Shown: positions 1 to 8,905, counted from the stretch's first letter. The stretch is 40,517 nt of DNA from Myxococcales bacterium (GCA_025355005.1 JANXLV010000285.1:1-40517); one strand, 5' to 3'. A program made the numbers and translations. The notes: generated by a model not told the origin, from the letters alone.

Positions 1-83
1 GCGACATGACACCGCTCCTCATGACCCACCGCGACGGCAAGACTTTCACGAACCTTCACTCGAACGATCCGCGCGCGCCGGGG
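1..83 (+). repeat. left arm of an 83-bp perfect inverted repeat
   Basis: Bases 1-83 are the exact reverse complement of 191-273; I compared the two arms base by base. After one mismatch (84 versus 190) another 5 bp (85-89 with 185-189) still pair, then the sequences diverge. The arm starts at the window edge, so its true length may be greater. Both arms carry the same codons, from the C-terminal part of the lipoprotein gene on the minus strand. Confidence 0.97.
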
Positions 84-218
84 ATCATGACGGGCGGCCC
101 GATGAACGACTACGAGCTAACTCCAGGCACGGTGATGAAGCACGCGATCACGCACCTGTGTCAGCCGTACCGCATCGAGCGCACCATGACCCCCGGCGCG
201 CGCGGATCGTTCGAGTGA
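3..218 (+). pseudogene. partial plus-strand copy of the lipoprotein C-terminus (fold-back duplicate)
   Basis: An open plus-strand frame enters from the window edge. Its first ~27 residues are identical to the C-terminal region of the minus-strand gene (shared arm 1-83). It then continues through the 107-bp spacer with about 35 further residues (ending around CQPYRIERT) and finally reads the right repeat arm antisense to a TGA at 216-218. The spacer in this direction has strongly G/C-ending codons typical of this genome, so it looks like genuine coding sequence, whereas the minus-strand copy stops soon after leaving the arm. My reading is that the true 3' end of the gene is the one read here up to about 185, and the final ~10 residues are an artefact of the fold-back. 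A real inverted partial gene duplication is the alternative. Confidence 0.5.
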
Positions 219-1384
219 AGGTTCGTGAAAGTCTTGCCGTCGCGGTGGGTCATGAGGAGCGGTGTCATGTCGCTCGGGAACGGCTGGCCCGCGGACCGCG
301 TCGGACAGGAGTCGGCCAAGACCTCGCGGAACTCCTGGTACACACCCGACGGCGGCATGCCCGGAGCGGCGGGCGCGTTCGGTGCGGGCGCGCTCGGGAG
401 GGGCATCGTCTTCTCGGCGATGCCGAGGACCGTGCGCGCGCTCGTCGGCGGCGTGCGAACAGTCACCCCATAGCGCACGAGGGAGCCTTCCACCGCAGAG
501 GACGTCACCCAGTCGCAACGCCGCGGCCGGCAGCTCATCGCCTGCTGCGCTGCCGCGCTCGACGCGAGGGCCGCTGATGCGAACGTGTAGACGATTTCGC
601 CCTCTTGTTTCGACGCGAACAGGCGCACGGCGACGCGGTCTCCGTCGATGGTCCAGCGATCGTACGGAAGGTCGACGTCGTTCTGATCGAGCGGCCCGCA
701 CAGCTCCCAGGCCACGTCAGAGTCTGCGCTGGGGAGCGGCGGCGGGACGCCCGGGTTCGCGAAGAGCTCGCGCACGCGCGCCGTCATCGCGGGACCGTCG
801 ACGCGCACCCACGTGCGATCCGGAAACACGAAGAGCGTGAAACGCCGCGGCCTCCCCGGGAAGATGTCCGGCCCCGGCGGATGCTCGAGCACGCCGCTCG
901 CGAGCCTCACCGGCGCGCCGTATCCACCCGGCACGGCGCCGCTCGCGTTCCGAAGGATGACGACGTCCGGGTTCCGCTCGCCCGGGACCGGACCGGGCCA
1001 TTCGTACTTCTCCTCGCTCGTGCGGGCGATGGTCGTGAAGTCGTTGTACGTCGTGATCGGCGAGACCGGCCCGAACGAGCCGCGTCGGTTCATCGCGTCG
1101 AAGCGCATCAGGGTCGACATCGCGCCCTTGCCACCGACCTGCGCGATCCACGGAGCATCGATCGCGCATTCCGCGCCGGTGGTCTTCGCGGCAGCGGGCT
1201 CGGGTGGCCGTGGAGTCGCCAGCGCTTGCGCCGTCACGAGCGGTGGCGCTACTCGCTCGGAGGTCTGACGCGGCGCCTCGACGTAGACCGCCCCGAGAGG
1301 CGGCGGCGCAGCGGGAGCGCCGCAGGCGCCGGCAAGGATGAGGACAGAGGTGAAGGCCGTGGCAAGCGCGCGACGCATTGTCAT
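161..1384 (-). CDS. secreted lipoprotein of unknown function, 3' end altered by inverted repeat
   Basis: About 407 residues. The N-terminus has two Arg, a hydrophobic stretch and a lipobox-like ending in LAGAC, so it is probably an outer-membrane or periplasmic lipoprotein. A Pro/Ala-rich linker follows to about residue 70. The rest is a globular domain with scattered Cys and Trp, which I do not recognise. The start is ATG at 1384, with AGGAC a few bases upstream; ATG at 1378 is an alternative. The last residues after the repeat arm (VMVRSMRYG) look unnatural; the natural C-terminus is probably encoded on the plus strand at 84-185 (see inverted repeat). No convincing catalytic motif is visible. 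Confidence 0.7.
   Translation of the reverse strand: MTMRRALATAFTSVLILAGACGAPAAPPPLGAVYVEAPRQTSERVAPPLVTAQALATPRPPEPAAAKTTGAECAIDAPWIAQVGGKGAMSTLMRFDAMNRRGSFGPVSPITTYNDFTTIARTSEEKYEWPGPVPGERNPDVVILRNASGAVPGGYGAPVRLASGVLEHPPGPDIFPGRPRRFTLFVFPDRTWVRVDGPAMTARVRELFANPGVPPPLPSADSDVAWELCGPLDQNDVDLPYDRWTIDGDRVAVRLFASKQEGEIVYTFASAALASSAAAQQAMSCRPRRCDWVTSSAVEGSLVRYGVTVRTPPTSARTVLGIAEKTMPLPSAPAPNAPAAPGMPPSGVYQEFREVLADSCPTRSAGQPFPSDMTPLLMTHRDGKTFTNLHSNDPRAPGVMVRSMRYG
191..273 (-). repeat. right arm of the 83-bp inverted repeat
   Basis: Exact reverse complement of 1-83, lying inside the 3' part of the minus-strand lipoprotein gene at 161-1384. The 107-bp spacer (84-190) is not repeated. Perfect identity over coding sequence with an abrupt end fits a recent event or a fold-back chimera better than an old gene duplication. 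Confidence 0.97.
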
Positions 1385-1575
1385 TGGACGTCCTAGCGGC
1401 CGCTTCGATGGAAAACTTTGCGGATCCACTCGCCCGCTCGGTGCGCCGTCGTGGTCGGTGCGGATTCGGCATCGGGCGGCATCTTGCCCGCCTGAGCGAA
1501 CTGGCTGCAAGGTAACCATGGAAGCGCAGCGCCAAGCGATAGCGCCTCTGGCCTGGTCGTTCGCGCAGGCCGATG

Positions 1576-2607
1576 TCAGCGGCGGCGGCGGAGGATCGCC
1601 ATCACGCCGATGCCGAGCATGGCGAAGAGCGCGAGCCCCGAGCCGGAGCCGTGGGTCGTCGAGCAAAGTAGACCCGAGCCCTCGAGCACGCCCAGGTCTG
1701 GAGCAGCCTGCGGCGGCGTTCCGGCGTCGAGATCGCCGGCGTCGAAGCCGCCGCTCGCGCCAGGATCGCCTGCATCTGGCTTCGTTGCAGCTGCGTCGGT
1801 GCACTTTTCGGGCTGGGTGTCCTTCGCGTCGAGATAGTTCAGGATGCCATCGCAATCGCTGTCGCCGCGGCCCTCCACCATGTCTGGCTTGCTGTCGTCA
1901 TCGGCGTCCGTGTCGTAGTAGTTTGGCTTGCCGTCGCCGTCGCAGTCGCTCGGGTCGGTCACGCCGTTGTTGAGCCCGTTCAGCGTCGCCGCGGCGGTGG
2001 CGTCGGCGATCTCGACGGCAGTGAGGATCGTGTCGCCGTCATCATCGGTGTCCCGCCAGTTTCCGATACCGTCACCGTCGATCTCGTCGGTGCTTTCCTT
2101 GAGATCAGGCACGCCGTCGCCGTCGCTGTCCGTGTCGAGGGCGTCGATGATCCCGTCGCCGTCGGTGTCGATCTTCGCCGTCGCACCGCCGCCGTTAGGG
2201 CGGAGCTCGACGCCGTCGCTGATCATGTCGCCGTCACTGTCGGAGTTGTGCGGGTTCGTCCCGAGCAGGGCTTCGACGGAGTCGTTCACGAGATCGCCGT
2301 CCGAGTCGATGTCCGTACACGCGCCCGCGACGAGGTCGCACGTGGGTCCGGTGTGACCCACACCGCACTGCGCGCTGCTCGTGCATTGCCCGCACGAGCC
2401 GGTTGCGCCTGCATCGCCGCCTGCATCACCGGCATCAGCGCCGCCGTCGAGCGCCTCGAAGCAGAACGGCGCGCTGGCATTCGGACAGGCGCTCGACGCG
2501 CCGCTTCCGCGATCACCGTTGCAAGGCGCGGCGAAGGCGTCGTGACCTAGCGCGAGCGAGGCGGCGACGATCAAAGGCGAAAGGCCAGGCCTTATCCATC
2601 TCTGCAT
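1576..2607 (-). CDS. thrombospondin type 3 repeat protein with MYXO-CTERM-like tail
   Basis: 343 residues. The protein has a cleavable signal peptide (to about residue 27, ending AFA) and then a short Cys-containing region. From about residue 95 to 265 there are Asp-rich calcium-binding repeats of the form DxDGDGxxD, typical of thrombospondin type 3 (TSP3) repeats. An Asp/Ala/Gly-rich linker leads to a C-terminal Cys, a ~20-residue hydrophobic helix and RRRR. That layout matches the MYXO-CTERM class of sorting tails, which anchor or sort myxobacterial surface proteins. Inferred role: a calcium-stabilised cell-surface structural or adhesion protein. It lies 36 bp downstream of the giant Cys-rich lipoprotein gene on the same strand, so co-transcription is likely. 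Start ATG at 2607 gives a good signal peptide; no clear ribosome-binding site is visible. Confidence 0.88.
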   Translation of the reverse strand: MQRWIRPGLSPLIVAASLALGHDAFAAPCNGDRGSGASSACPNASAPFCFEALDGGADAGDAGGDAGATGSCGQCTSSAQCGVGHTGPTCDLVAGACTDIDSDGDLVNDSVEALLGTNPHNSDSDGDMISDGVELRPNGGGATAKIDTDGDGIIDALDTDSDGDGVPDLKESTDEIDGDGIGNWRDTDDDGDTILTAVEIADATAAATLNGLNNGVTDPSDCDGDGKPNYYDTDADDDSKPDMVEGRGDSDCDGILNYLDAKDTQPEKCTDAAATKPDAGDPGASGGFDAGDLDAGTPPQAAPDLGVLEGSGLLCSTTHGSGSGLALFAMLGIGVMAILRRRR

Positions 2608-2643
2608 AGGTGTAGAGGACCGAATGTTGAGGACCGTTCGCGC

Positions 2644-5600
2644 TCACTTCGTCGGAGCGTGACCGCAAACATTCGCGATGTTGTTGTAGCCACACACATC
2701 GGCTCCCGTGCAAGCGCCGCAGTTGACGCTTCCACCACAACCATCCGCGATGTAGCCGCAGTTCGCGCCGACCGACCCGCACGTGATCGGCGTGCACGCC
2801 TGGACGCACGCGCCGTTCTTGCACGACAGGCTGCCGCCGCATGCGCCGCAGTCGGGCGTGAGGCCACCGCAGCCGTCCGCGACCTGACCGCACTTCGCGC
2901 CGACCTGGGCGCAGGAGAGCGGCGTGCACGCGAGCTTGCCGCACTGTCCTGCCACGCCACCGGCGCCGCAGGCCTGACCCGTAGGGCAGCTGCCGCAGTC
3001 GGGGGTGAGACCGCCGCAGCCATCTGCCGTCTGACCGCACTGCACGCCGAGCTGCGCGCAGGTCTTCGCCGCACAGACGAGCCCGACGCACACGTTCTGC
3101 CCATTGCAGAACTGGTTCGCGGCGCAGATGCCGCAGGTCAGGACATGCCCGCACTGGTCGCTGATGGTGCCGCACTGGGCCCCTTGCTGGACGCAGCTCT
3201 TCGCGCCGCACGAGGCCGCGCCGCACACGTTGGGTCCGCCGCCACCGCCGCAGATCTGACCCGCGACGCAGTCGCCGCAGTGGATGCTGCCACCGCAGCC
3301 GTCCGGCCAGTCGCCGCAGTTCTTCCCCGCCGGGCAGGTCTTGGCGGGCACGCACGCGGGCGCGCCGCACTGGTTCGGGACGCCGCCACCGCCGCACGTC
3401 AACCCCGCGGGGCAGTCGGGGCACGTGAGGACGTTGCCGCAGCCGTCACCGGTCTGGCCGCACTGGATGCCTTGCTGCACGCAGCTGAGCGCGTTGCATG
3501 ACGGCGTGCCGCACTGGTTCGCCTTGCCGCCGCCGCCGCAGATCTGATCAGCGGCGCACGGCGCGCAGTTTGCGAGCGCGCCGCAGCCGTCCGGGAAGGT
3601 GCCGCAATCGTTGGCCGGACAGGTCGTCGGCGCGCACACCGGAATGGTGACGCACTTCGAGGGCGTGCCCTTGCAGGCCTGGCCCGCGGCGCACGGTCCG
3701 CAGTCCTGCAGGCCGCCGCAGCCGTCGCTCGCCGGACCACACGTCTGAGCGCCGCAACCGATCTTGGTGCAGGTCGGCGGCGGAGGGGGCACCACCGGCG
3801 TGATGCACGACGTGAGGTTGAACAGCATGAACGCGAGGATCTTCTCCTGCGCGGTGAAGGTGGCGGAGGTGCACTCGGCCGGGAAGTTCGTGGTCGCCGT
3901 GCTGGTGTCGCCCGACACGTGGAAGTCGGAGTAGATGACGCGACCACACTGCTTTGCTGCGGCGTAGGGCGTGTTGAACGCGTAGTGGAAGACGGGAGCC
4001 GGATTGCCCGGGTTGTACTGCGAGATGAACAGCTCCGCGTTCGCGTCGACCGGGCCGAACGCGTCGTAGCGCGGCGCCGTGAGGGCGACGCGATCGGGCC
4101 CGACGGCCGACAGGGCGTTCACTGCGGCGACGCCGAGCCACTTGTCGAAGACGCCGCCGGCCGCCGTCGTGTTGACCACGCCCGTGTCGCTGTTCTGCTG
4201 CGCGTCGGGGTTCCACGTGAGCGAGCTGCCCCACGCGGACGAGAACTTGTTGGCCGCAGGCGACCCGACGTCGTAGAGCCACGTGTAGTTGAAGTGGGTG
4301 GCGAAGATACGTCCGCCCTCGTTCGCGTAGTTGAGGGCCTCGGTACGTGACGCGACCGCCTTGTCCGTGGGACCGCCTGGGCAGGCGAAGAGCAACGCGT
4401 CGTACTTCTCCATCGCCGCCTGGCTCGCCAGGAGCGTGCTGACGCTCGGCGTGCTGCCGTTGATGCGCGCGCCCGCGGTGCCGCCGGACTCGTCATCCTG
4501 GTAGAAGCGGATGCGCCCCGTGCCGGTCGGGTTCGTGAACTGCGTGTCCGCGATGCCAATCTTGCGGAAGACGCACTCGAGCGGGTCGATGTAGCCGGTA
4601 GAGAGCGCGAAGAGCGGGATGCTGTCCAGGACGCCGCCTTCGTTCTGGGTCTTGGGCAGGCGCGTCTGGGCCGCCGTCAACGTGACGGTCGTGCACTTCG
4701 TAACCGCCGGGATCGTCACGACGCGGCGCCATCGGCCCATCTGGATGACGATCGGGAAGGCGACGCCCGCCGGCACGTTCTGCAGCGTGAAGGTGCCGTC
4801 GTAGTTCGAGGTCGTGTTGACGAGCGGGCTTCCGCTCGCCGTTCCGTTGCAGGTGTCACAGGTACCGCCCACGACGCCGTCGGTGAACGTGGTCACGCCA
4901 TACGGGTACACTGTCGAGCCGTTCGGCACGTAGATCACCGCGCCGGGGAGCGGAAGCGTGCCGTTCGGCGCGAACACGGTGCCGGTCACCGTCGTGAACT
5001 GGTTCTTCACCGCGCATGTCACCTGGCTCGCGCAGAAGCCAGTGCAGCCCACGCCACCCTCGTTGGTCGTGCACACGTTGGGCGTGATGCCGCCGCAGAC
5101 GCCGCTGTTCGGACACGCGCCGCCGCCAACGCCGCAGGTCAGGAGACCGCCACAGCCGTCCGGCATGAAGCCGCAGCTGAGGCCCGCGCACGCGACGGCC
5201 TGCGTCGTGGGCGTGCACTGATTGCCACCGCCGCAGCGGCTGGGAACGCCGCCGCCGCCGCACAGGGCGGGCGATACGCAGATGCCGCAGTCGACCGAGC
5301 CGCCGCAGCCGTCGGCGATCGGCCCGCATCCGTTCACGGGGCAGGCAACGATCGGCGCGCAGACACCGCCGCCGTCGGGGCCGGCGACGACGCCGCCGCC
5401 GCACACGTTCGCCTGGCCACCACCGCCGCAGATCGCGGGGCTGACGCAAGCGCCGCCACAAGAGATGGAGCCGCCGCAGCCGTCGGCCATGCTGCCGCAG
5501 TTCATGCCCGCGGTGCACTTCGCGAGCGGCACGCACTTCGGCGCGCCACACTGGTTCGGGACGCCCGCACCGCCGCAGATGTTGGCGCCAACGCAGTTCG

Positions 5601-6537
5601 CGGTGCCGCAGTCGAGGACGCCGCCGCAGCCGTCGGCGATCTTGCCGCACTGGGTGGGGCCGCACGCGGCGATCGGCATGCACGCGGCTCCGTCAGGTCC
5701 CACAGCCGCGCCGCCGCCGCACACGCTTGCCACGCCGCCGCCGCCGCAGACCTGCGGAAAGACACATGCGCCGCAGTCAGCCGTGACGCCGCCGCAACCG
5801 TTCGGCTGCGCACCACACTTGCCCGGGTAGTCCGCGCAGGTCTTCTGCACGCAGACGCCGCCGCCAGAGATGGCGCACTTGCTCGGCCCGCCGCCACCGC
5901 AGAACTCGGGATCGACGCACTTGCCGCAGTCGATCGTTCCGCCGCAGCCGTCGCTCTCCAGGCCGCAGTCCTTGTTGACCTTCAGGTAGTCGGCGCACGT
6001 GAGCTTGATGCACGCGCCGCCGTCAGGCCCCGTGGGCACGCCCTGCACGCACTGGGAGGGCTTGCCGTTCGCGCCGCACTGGTAGCCCGCCATACAGCTG
6101 CCGCACTGGAGCGCGCCGCCGCAGCCGTCGCCCGCGAGACCGCACTCGACGCCGAGGTCAGCGCACGTCTTCGGCATGCAGCCAGTGCCCGTCGACGGCG
6201 AGACGCACTGCGAGGGCTTGCCGGGACCTCCGCATCGAAGCCCCCCCGCGCACTTACCGCAGTCCTGGATGATGCCGCCGCAGCCGTCGCCCGCGGGACC
6301 GCACTGGATCTTTTGATCGGCGCACGTGAGCTTCTTGCAGGACGAGTTGTTGGCGGGCCCGGAGTCCGTCTTGCCGTTACCGAAGCCAAGGCTCGACGAC
6401 TCGTCGCTCGCGTCCAGGTCTCCAGCGCCCCCGCCGAAGGTCGATTGGTCTCCCGATCCGCACGCCACGATGAGCGCGATGACCAGCAGACAGACCGCGG
6501 TGAGGAAGAGGGACTTCTTGATGGAGACCATCTCCAC
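2644..6537 (-). CDS. giant Cys-rich repeat lipoprotein with internal ThuA-like module
   Basis: About 1,297 residues. It begins with two Lys, a hydrophobic helix and the lipobox LIVAC (Cys at about 26). Two long blocks (about residues 65-495 and 918-1290) consist of tandem units of roughly 35-45 residues with a recurring DGCGG core and 5-6 Cys per unit, presumably disulfide-bonded. Between them (about 500-905) are a carboxypeptidase-regulatory-like beta-sandwich (GTVFAPNG...PGAVIYVP, then a YDGTFTLQNVPAG-type end) and a ThuA/GATase-like segment (YDALLFACPGGP, then EGGRIFATHFNYTW). Likely a long extracellular stalk presenting a central module. The start is GTG at 6537 or ATG at 6531; neither has a well-spaced ribosome-binding site. 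Because the repeats are so alike, an assembly collapse or expansion here would be easy to miss. Confidence 0.85.
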   Translation of the reverse strand: MEMVSIKKSLFLTAVCLLVIALIVACGSGDQSTFGGGAGDLDASDESSSLGFGNGKTDSGPANNSSCKKLTCADQKIQCGPAGDGCGGIIQDCGKCAGGLRCGGPGKPSQCVSPSTGTGCMPKTCADLGVECGLAGDGCGGALQCGSCMAGYQCGANGKPSQCVQGVPTGPDGGACIKLTCADYLKVNKDCGLESDGCGGTIDCGKCVDPEFCGGGGPSKCAISGGGVCVQKTCADYPGKCGAQPNGCGGVTADCGACVFPQVCGGGGVASVCGGGAAVGPDGAACMPIAACGPTQCGKIADGCGGVLDCGTANCVGANICGGAGVPNQCGAPKCVPLAKCTAGMNCGSMADGCGGSISCGGACVSPAICGGGGQANVCGGGVVAGPDGGGVCAPIVACPVNGCGPIADGCGGSVDCGICVSPALCGGGGVPSRCGGGNQCTPTTQAVACAGLSCGFMPDGCGGLLTCGVGGGACPNSGVCGGITPNVCTTNEGGVGCTGFCASQVTCAVKNQFTTVTGTVFAPNGTLPLPGAVIYVPNGSTVYPYGVTTFTDGVVGGTCDTCNGTASGSPLVNTTSNYDGTFTLQNVPAGVAFPIVIQMGRWRRVVTIPAVTKCTTVTLTAAQTRLPKTQNEGGVLDSIPLFALSTGYIDPLECVFRKIGIADTQFTNPTGTGRIRFYQDDESGGTAGARINGSTPSVSTLLASQAAMEKYDALLFACPGGPTDKAVASRTEALNYANEGGRIFATHFNYTWLYDVGSPAANKFSSAWGSSLTWNPDAQQNSDTGVVNTTAAGGVFDKWLGVAAVNALSAVGPDRVALTAPRYDAFGPVDANAELFISQYNPGNPAPVFHYAFNTPYAAAKQCGRVIYSDFHVSGDTSTATTNFPAECTSATFTAQEKILAFMLFNLTSCITPVVPPPPPTCTKIGCGAQTCGPASDGCGGLQDCGPCAAGQACKGTPSKCVTIPVCAPTTCPANDCGTFPDGCGALANCAPCAADQICGGGGKANQCGTPSCNALSCVQQGIQCGQTGDGCGNVLTCPDCPAGLTCGGGGVPNQCGAPACVPAKTCPAGKNCGDWPDGCGGSIHCGDCVAGQICGGGGGPNVCGAASCGAKSCVQQGAQCGTISDQCGHVLTCGICAANQFCNGQNVCVGLVCAAKTCAQLGVQCGQTADGCGGLTPDCGSCPTGQACGAGGVAGQCGKLACTPLSCAQVGAKCGQVADGCGGLTPDCGACGGSLSCKNGACVQACTPITCGSVGANCGYIADGCGGSVNCGACTGADVCGYNNIANVCGHAPTK

Positions 6538-6664
6538 AGGAGACCGCGTTCACGCCCCTCCAGCAAACACTTAATGGTGAAAGAAACGGCGGTAACACTC
6601 GTGACCAGACGCGCGTAAATCTGGGCGGCGCGGCGTCCGAGCGGTGTGTGCGCGGTGTCGTCTT

Positions 6665-8518
6665 CTAGGGGTTTCCGGGCGCGCTTCCCACAGGCGCGGG
6701 CGCGGGCTGCTCGACGTGCAGCTCCATCCGACCGTTCGCTTTCCGGCCATCGGCCGTCGTGTTGGGCATGATCGGCTGGTCTGGGCCAAGGCCAACGGCC
6801 CTTAGCTTCGACCGGTTGGCCCCGTGGTCCACGAGCCATTTCATCATCACTCGCGCACGATTGAGACTGAGCTCACGGTTCCAGGCGAGCTTGCCCTGGT
6901 TGTCCGTATGGCCCTCGATTCGAATCATCGCCAGGTCGGGGTGGTCCGCGACAACCTTGCGGATCGCGAGCATGATCTCCTCGTTCGCGGCGCTGGCGGC
7001 GAGCTCCGGCTTGCCGGGCTTCCACTGCGGCTGATCGAGGAGCCGGATCTGGGTGCCCTTCAGGAATGCGTTCGGGCAGCCGTTGCGCGCCGGCTCGGGG
7101 TCGGCGGGGCCCGCATCGTCGGGGCACGCGTCCAACTCGTTCGGGATCTCGTCCTTGTCCCTGTCGAGATCGATCGCCGGACAGCCGTTCGTCAGGTCGG
7201 ACGCGATGCGGCCCGGCACGTCCGGGCACTGGTCCTCATCGTCGGGGACGCCGTCGTGATCGTGGTCCGGCGGCGGCGGAGGCACCACCTTCTCGGGACA
7301 GCCATTCTTCTTCGCGTCCTCGGACGGTGGGCCGGCCTCGAAGGGACATGCGTCGAGCGGATCCGCGATGCCGTCGCCGTCCTTGTCCGGACACCCGTTG
7401 GTCCGGCGGTCCGTGGTGCCCGGGCCCTGCGCGTCCATGCACGCATCCTCCGAGTTCGGGATGCCGTCTCCGTCCTCGTCGGGCGCCCGCGGAGGTGGGG
7501 GGCAGCCGTTCGTCAGTGGATCGCTGGACGCCACGCCTCGCGTGGACCGGCACGCGTCATCGGCGTCGAGAATGCCATCGCCATCCTCGTCAAGAACGAC
7601 TGTAGGCGACCACTCCAGCGAGCCGACGACGCGAAGGTCCGGCGCCCCGTACCCAGACGTGAGGCCGGTGCCGACGCCAAGCCCGCCACGGAACCCGCAC
7701 TCGCATGCGTAGTGACCGCCGAGCAAGACCTCGAGCGGCGAGGTGCGCGTCTTGAACGTTGCGGCCGTGAGGACGGTGCTGCCGAAGATCTCGGGGCCGA
7801 TCGTCGCGCGCTTGTCGATGACCGCAATTCCGCCCGATGCGCCGTAGGTGAGCTGATGACCGATCGGGCTGTCGGCGAAGGTGCTGTCCTGCGGGCTGCG
7901 GATCATCACGCCGAGCTTCGCGGCATAGACGAGCGAACCCACCGTGCCCGCCACGAGGGCGCGCGGCGCGACGCGGACCGCGCCGTCACCGGCGTAGCTG
8001 CTCGCATCACCGGTGGGCACGAAGAGCTGAGCGCCAAGCCCGACGGTCAGCGGAGAATCGGCCCTGCCGACGAGGCGAAAGTCGGCCCCGAGCCGGACGT
8101 CGCCCATCGCTTGCTCGTGCCGCGGTGGATCGTAGGTCACGCCGCGCAGGGTCCCTCGATCGCCCGTCGTGTAGAGGATGACCGGGACATCGAGCCCGAG
8201 TCGGACGCGTTCAAAGAGAACGAGCGAGCCACCCGTGTGCGTGGTGAGCACGTGGTCGATCACGGCAGCGCGAACGTCGCCGTTCGCGTCATGGATCGCG
8301 AGCGGGCGGAGCTCGTAGTCGAGCGTCACGCCAACGGCAGGCCGCATGCGTCCGCGCATGTCGAGTGACTCCAGCGCGAACCACCGGCTACCTCGCTCCG
8401 CGGGGTCCAGACCGTTCACGGCGAATCCAGACGACGCAGCGCCGGCGGGCCGCGCAAGCGACGCGGCGATGGCCAGCATCAAGACGAACAGGGCAAGCTG
8501 GTGGGGACGTCTCCGCAC
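6665..8518 (-). CDS. OmpA-family outer-membrane protein with TSP3 linker
   Basis: About 617 residues. A signal peptide (RRRP..., hydrophobic core, ending PAGA) is followed by about 270 residues of alternating aromatic/Gly beta-strand sequence consistent with an outer-membrane barrel. Next come five or six DxDGDGxxxxxDxC thrombospondin type 3 repeats (about 305-480), each closing in NGCP, then a C-terminal OmpA/MotB peptidoglycan-binding domain (about 490-610; IEGHTDNQG, then LSLNRARVMMKWL). Role: links the outer membrane to peptidoglycan through a calcium-binding rod. I favour GTG at 8518 because it puts the basic signal start at the N-terminus; GTG at 8593 would add 25 residues with no signal character. 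It stops 127 bp upstream of the Cys-rich lipoprotein gene, on the same strand. Confidence 0.9.
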   Translation of the reverse strand: MRRRPHQLALFVLMLAIAASLARPAGAASSGFAVNGLDPAERGSRWFALESLDMRGRMRPAVGVTLDYELRPLAIHDANGDVRAAVIDHVLTTHTGGSLVLFERVRLGLDVPVILYTTGDRGTLRGVTYDPPRHEQAMGDVRLGADFRLVGRADSPLTVGLGAQLFVPTGDASSYAGDGAVRVAPRALVAGTVGSLVYAAKLGVMIRSPQDSTFADSPIGHQLTYGASGGIAVIDKRATIGPEIFGSTVLTAATFKTRTSPLEVLLGGHYACECGFRGGLGVGTGLTSGYGAPDLRVVGSLEWSPTVVLDEDGDGILDADDACRSTRGVASSDPLTNGCPPPPRAPDEDGDGIPNSEDACMDAQGPGTTDRRTNGCPDKDGDGIADPLDACPFEAGPPSEDAKKNGCPEKVVPPPPPDHDHDGVPDDEDQCPDVPGRIASDLTNGCPAIDLDRDKDEIPNELDACPDDAGPADPEPARNGCPNAFLKGTQIRLLDQPQWKPGKPELAASAANEEIMLAIRKVVADHPDLAMIRIEGHTDNQGKLAWNRELSLNRARVMMKWLVDHGANRSKLRAVGLGPDQPIMPNTTADGRKANGRMELHVEQPAPAPVGSAPGNP

Positions 8519-8653
8519 AGCCGGCGAGCGTACATCGTTTCCGGGAGTCACGTGTCGATGGCGTCGAGAACCCGACTGCGCGGTCAGTGACACTCCGAGA
8601 AGGTCGCTTCTCCCGTGATGTGACCCTTCCGTTGTCGTGCTTGCAGTCGAACT

Positions 8654-8794
8654 TCAGGTGACCCTTGAGTCGAAGTCGACCGACGAAGGCGGGGTGACAC
8701 CGTTCAACGCAGCGATCATCCGAAGGCACGTCGGAGAGAGCTCGCGCACGAACTGACGCAGATACGGGACGTCGTCTACATACTCGTCTGTCAC
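8654..8794 (-). pseudogene. orphan N-terminal fragment of a class I SAM methyltransferase (remnant)
   Basis: A 46-codon minus-strand frame begins with GTG and reads VTDEYVDDVPYLRQFVREL, then SPTCLRMIAALNGVTPP, with G/C-ending codons, before a TGA. From memory this resembles the N-terminus of a SAM-dependent methyltransferase group (a YxxDVPYxRxFxxELxP...LxxVAxLNGxxPP pattern) where the glycine-rich SAM-binding loop should follow shortly after. Here that loop and everything beyond are missing, and no continuation is readable in the other frames down to the next gene. It sits in the otherwise empty stretch 8519-8905. I see no ribosome-binding site. It could instead be a short independent ORF, but codon use and motif favour a decayed gene. 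Confidence 0.4.
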
Positions 8795-8905
8795 TGGCGC
8801 GATGATACATCGAGAGCGGTGGGGCAGCCGGTCGGCGTAGGATCGCTAGATGCCCCTCCGCCGGACAACGCACACTTTCATGGCGGCACACACGGCGGTA
8901 ACGGC

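Noticed and set aside
2700..6300. Repetitive DNA in the Cys-rich gene as a CRISPR or satellite array
   Set aside because: The repeats keep reading frame and Cys spacing and differ at third codon positions, so they are protein repeats, not a CRISPR array.
6824..8368. Plus-strand open frame of 514 codons opposite the OmpA-family gene
   Set aside because: Antisense shadow of TSP3 and OmpA sequence; no ribosome-binding site and no recognisable domain.
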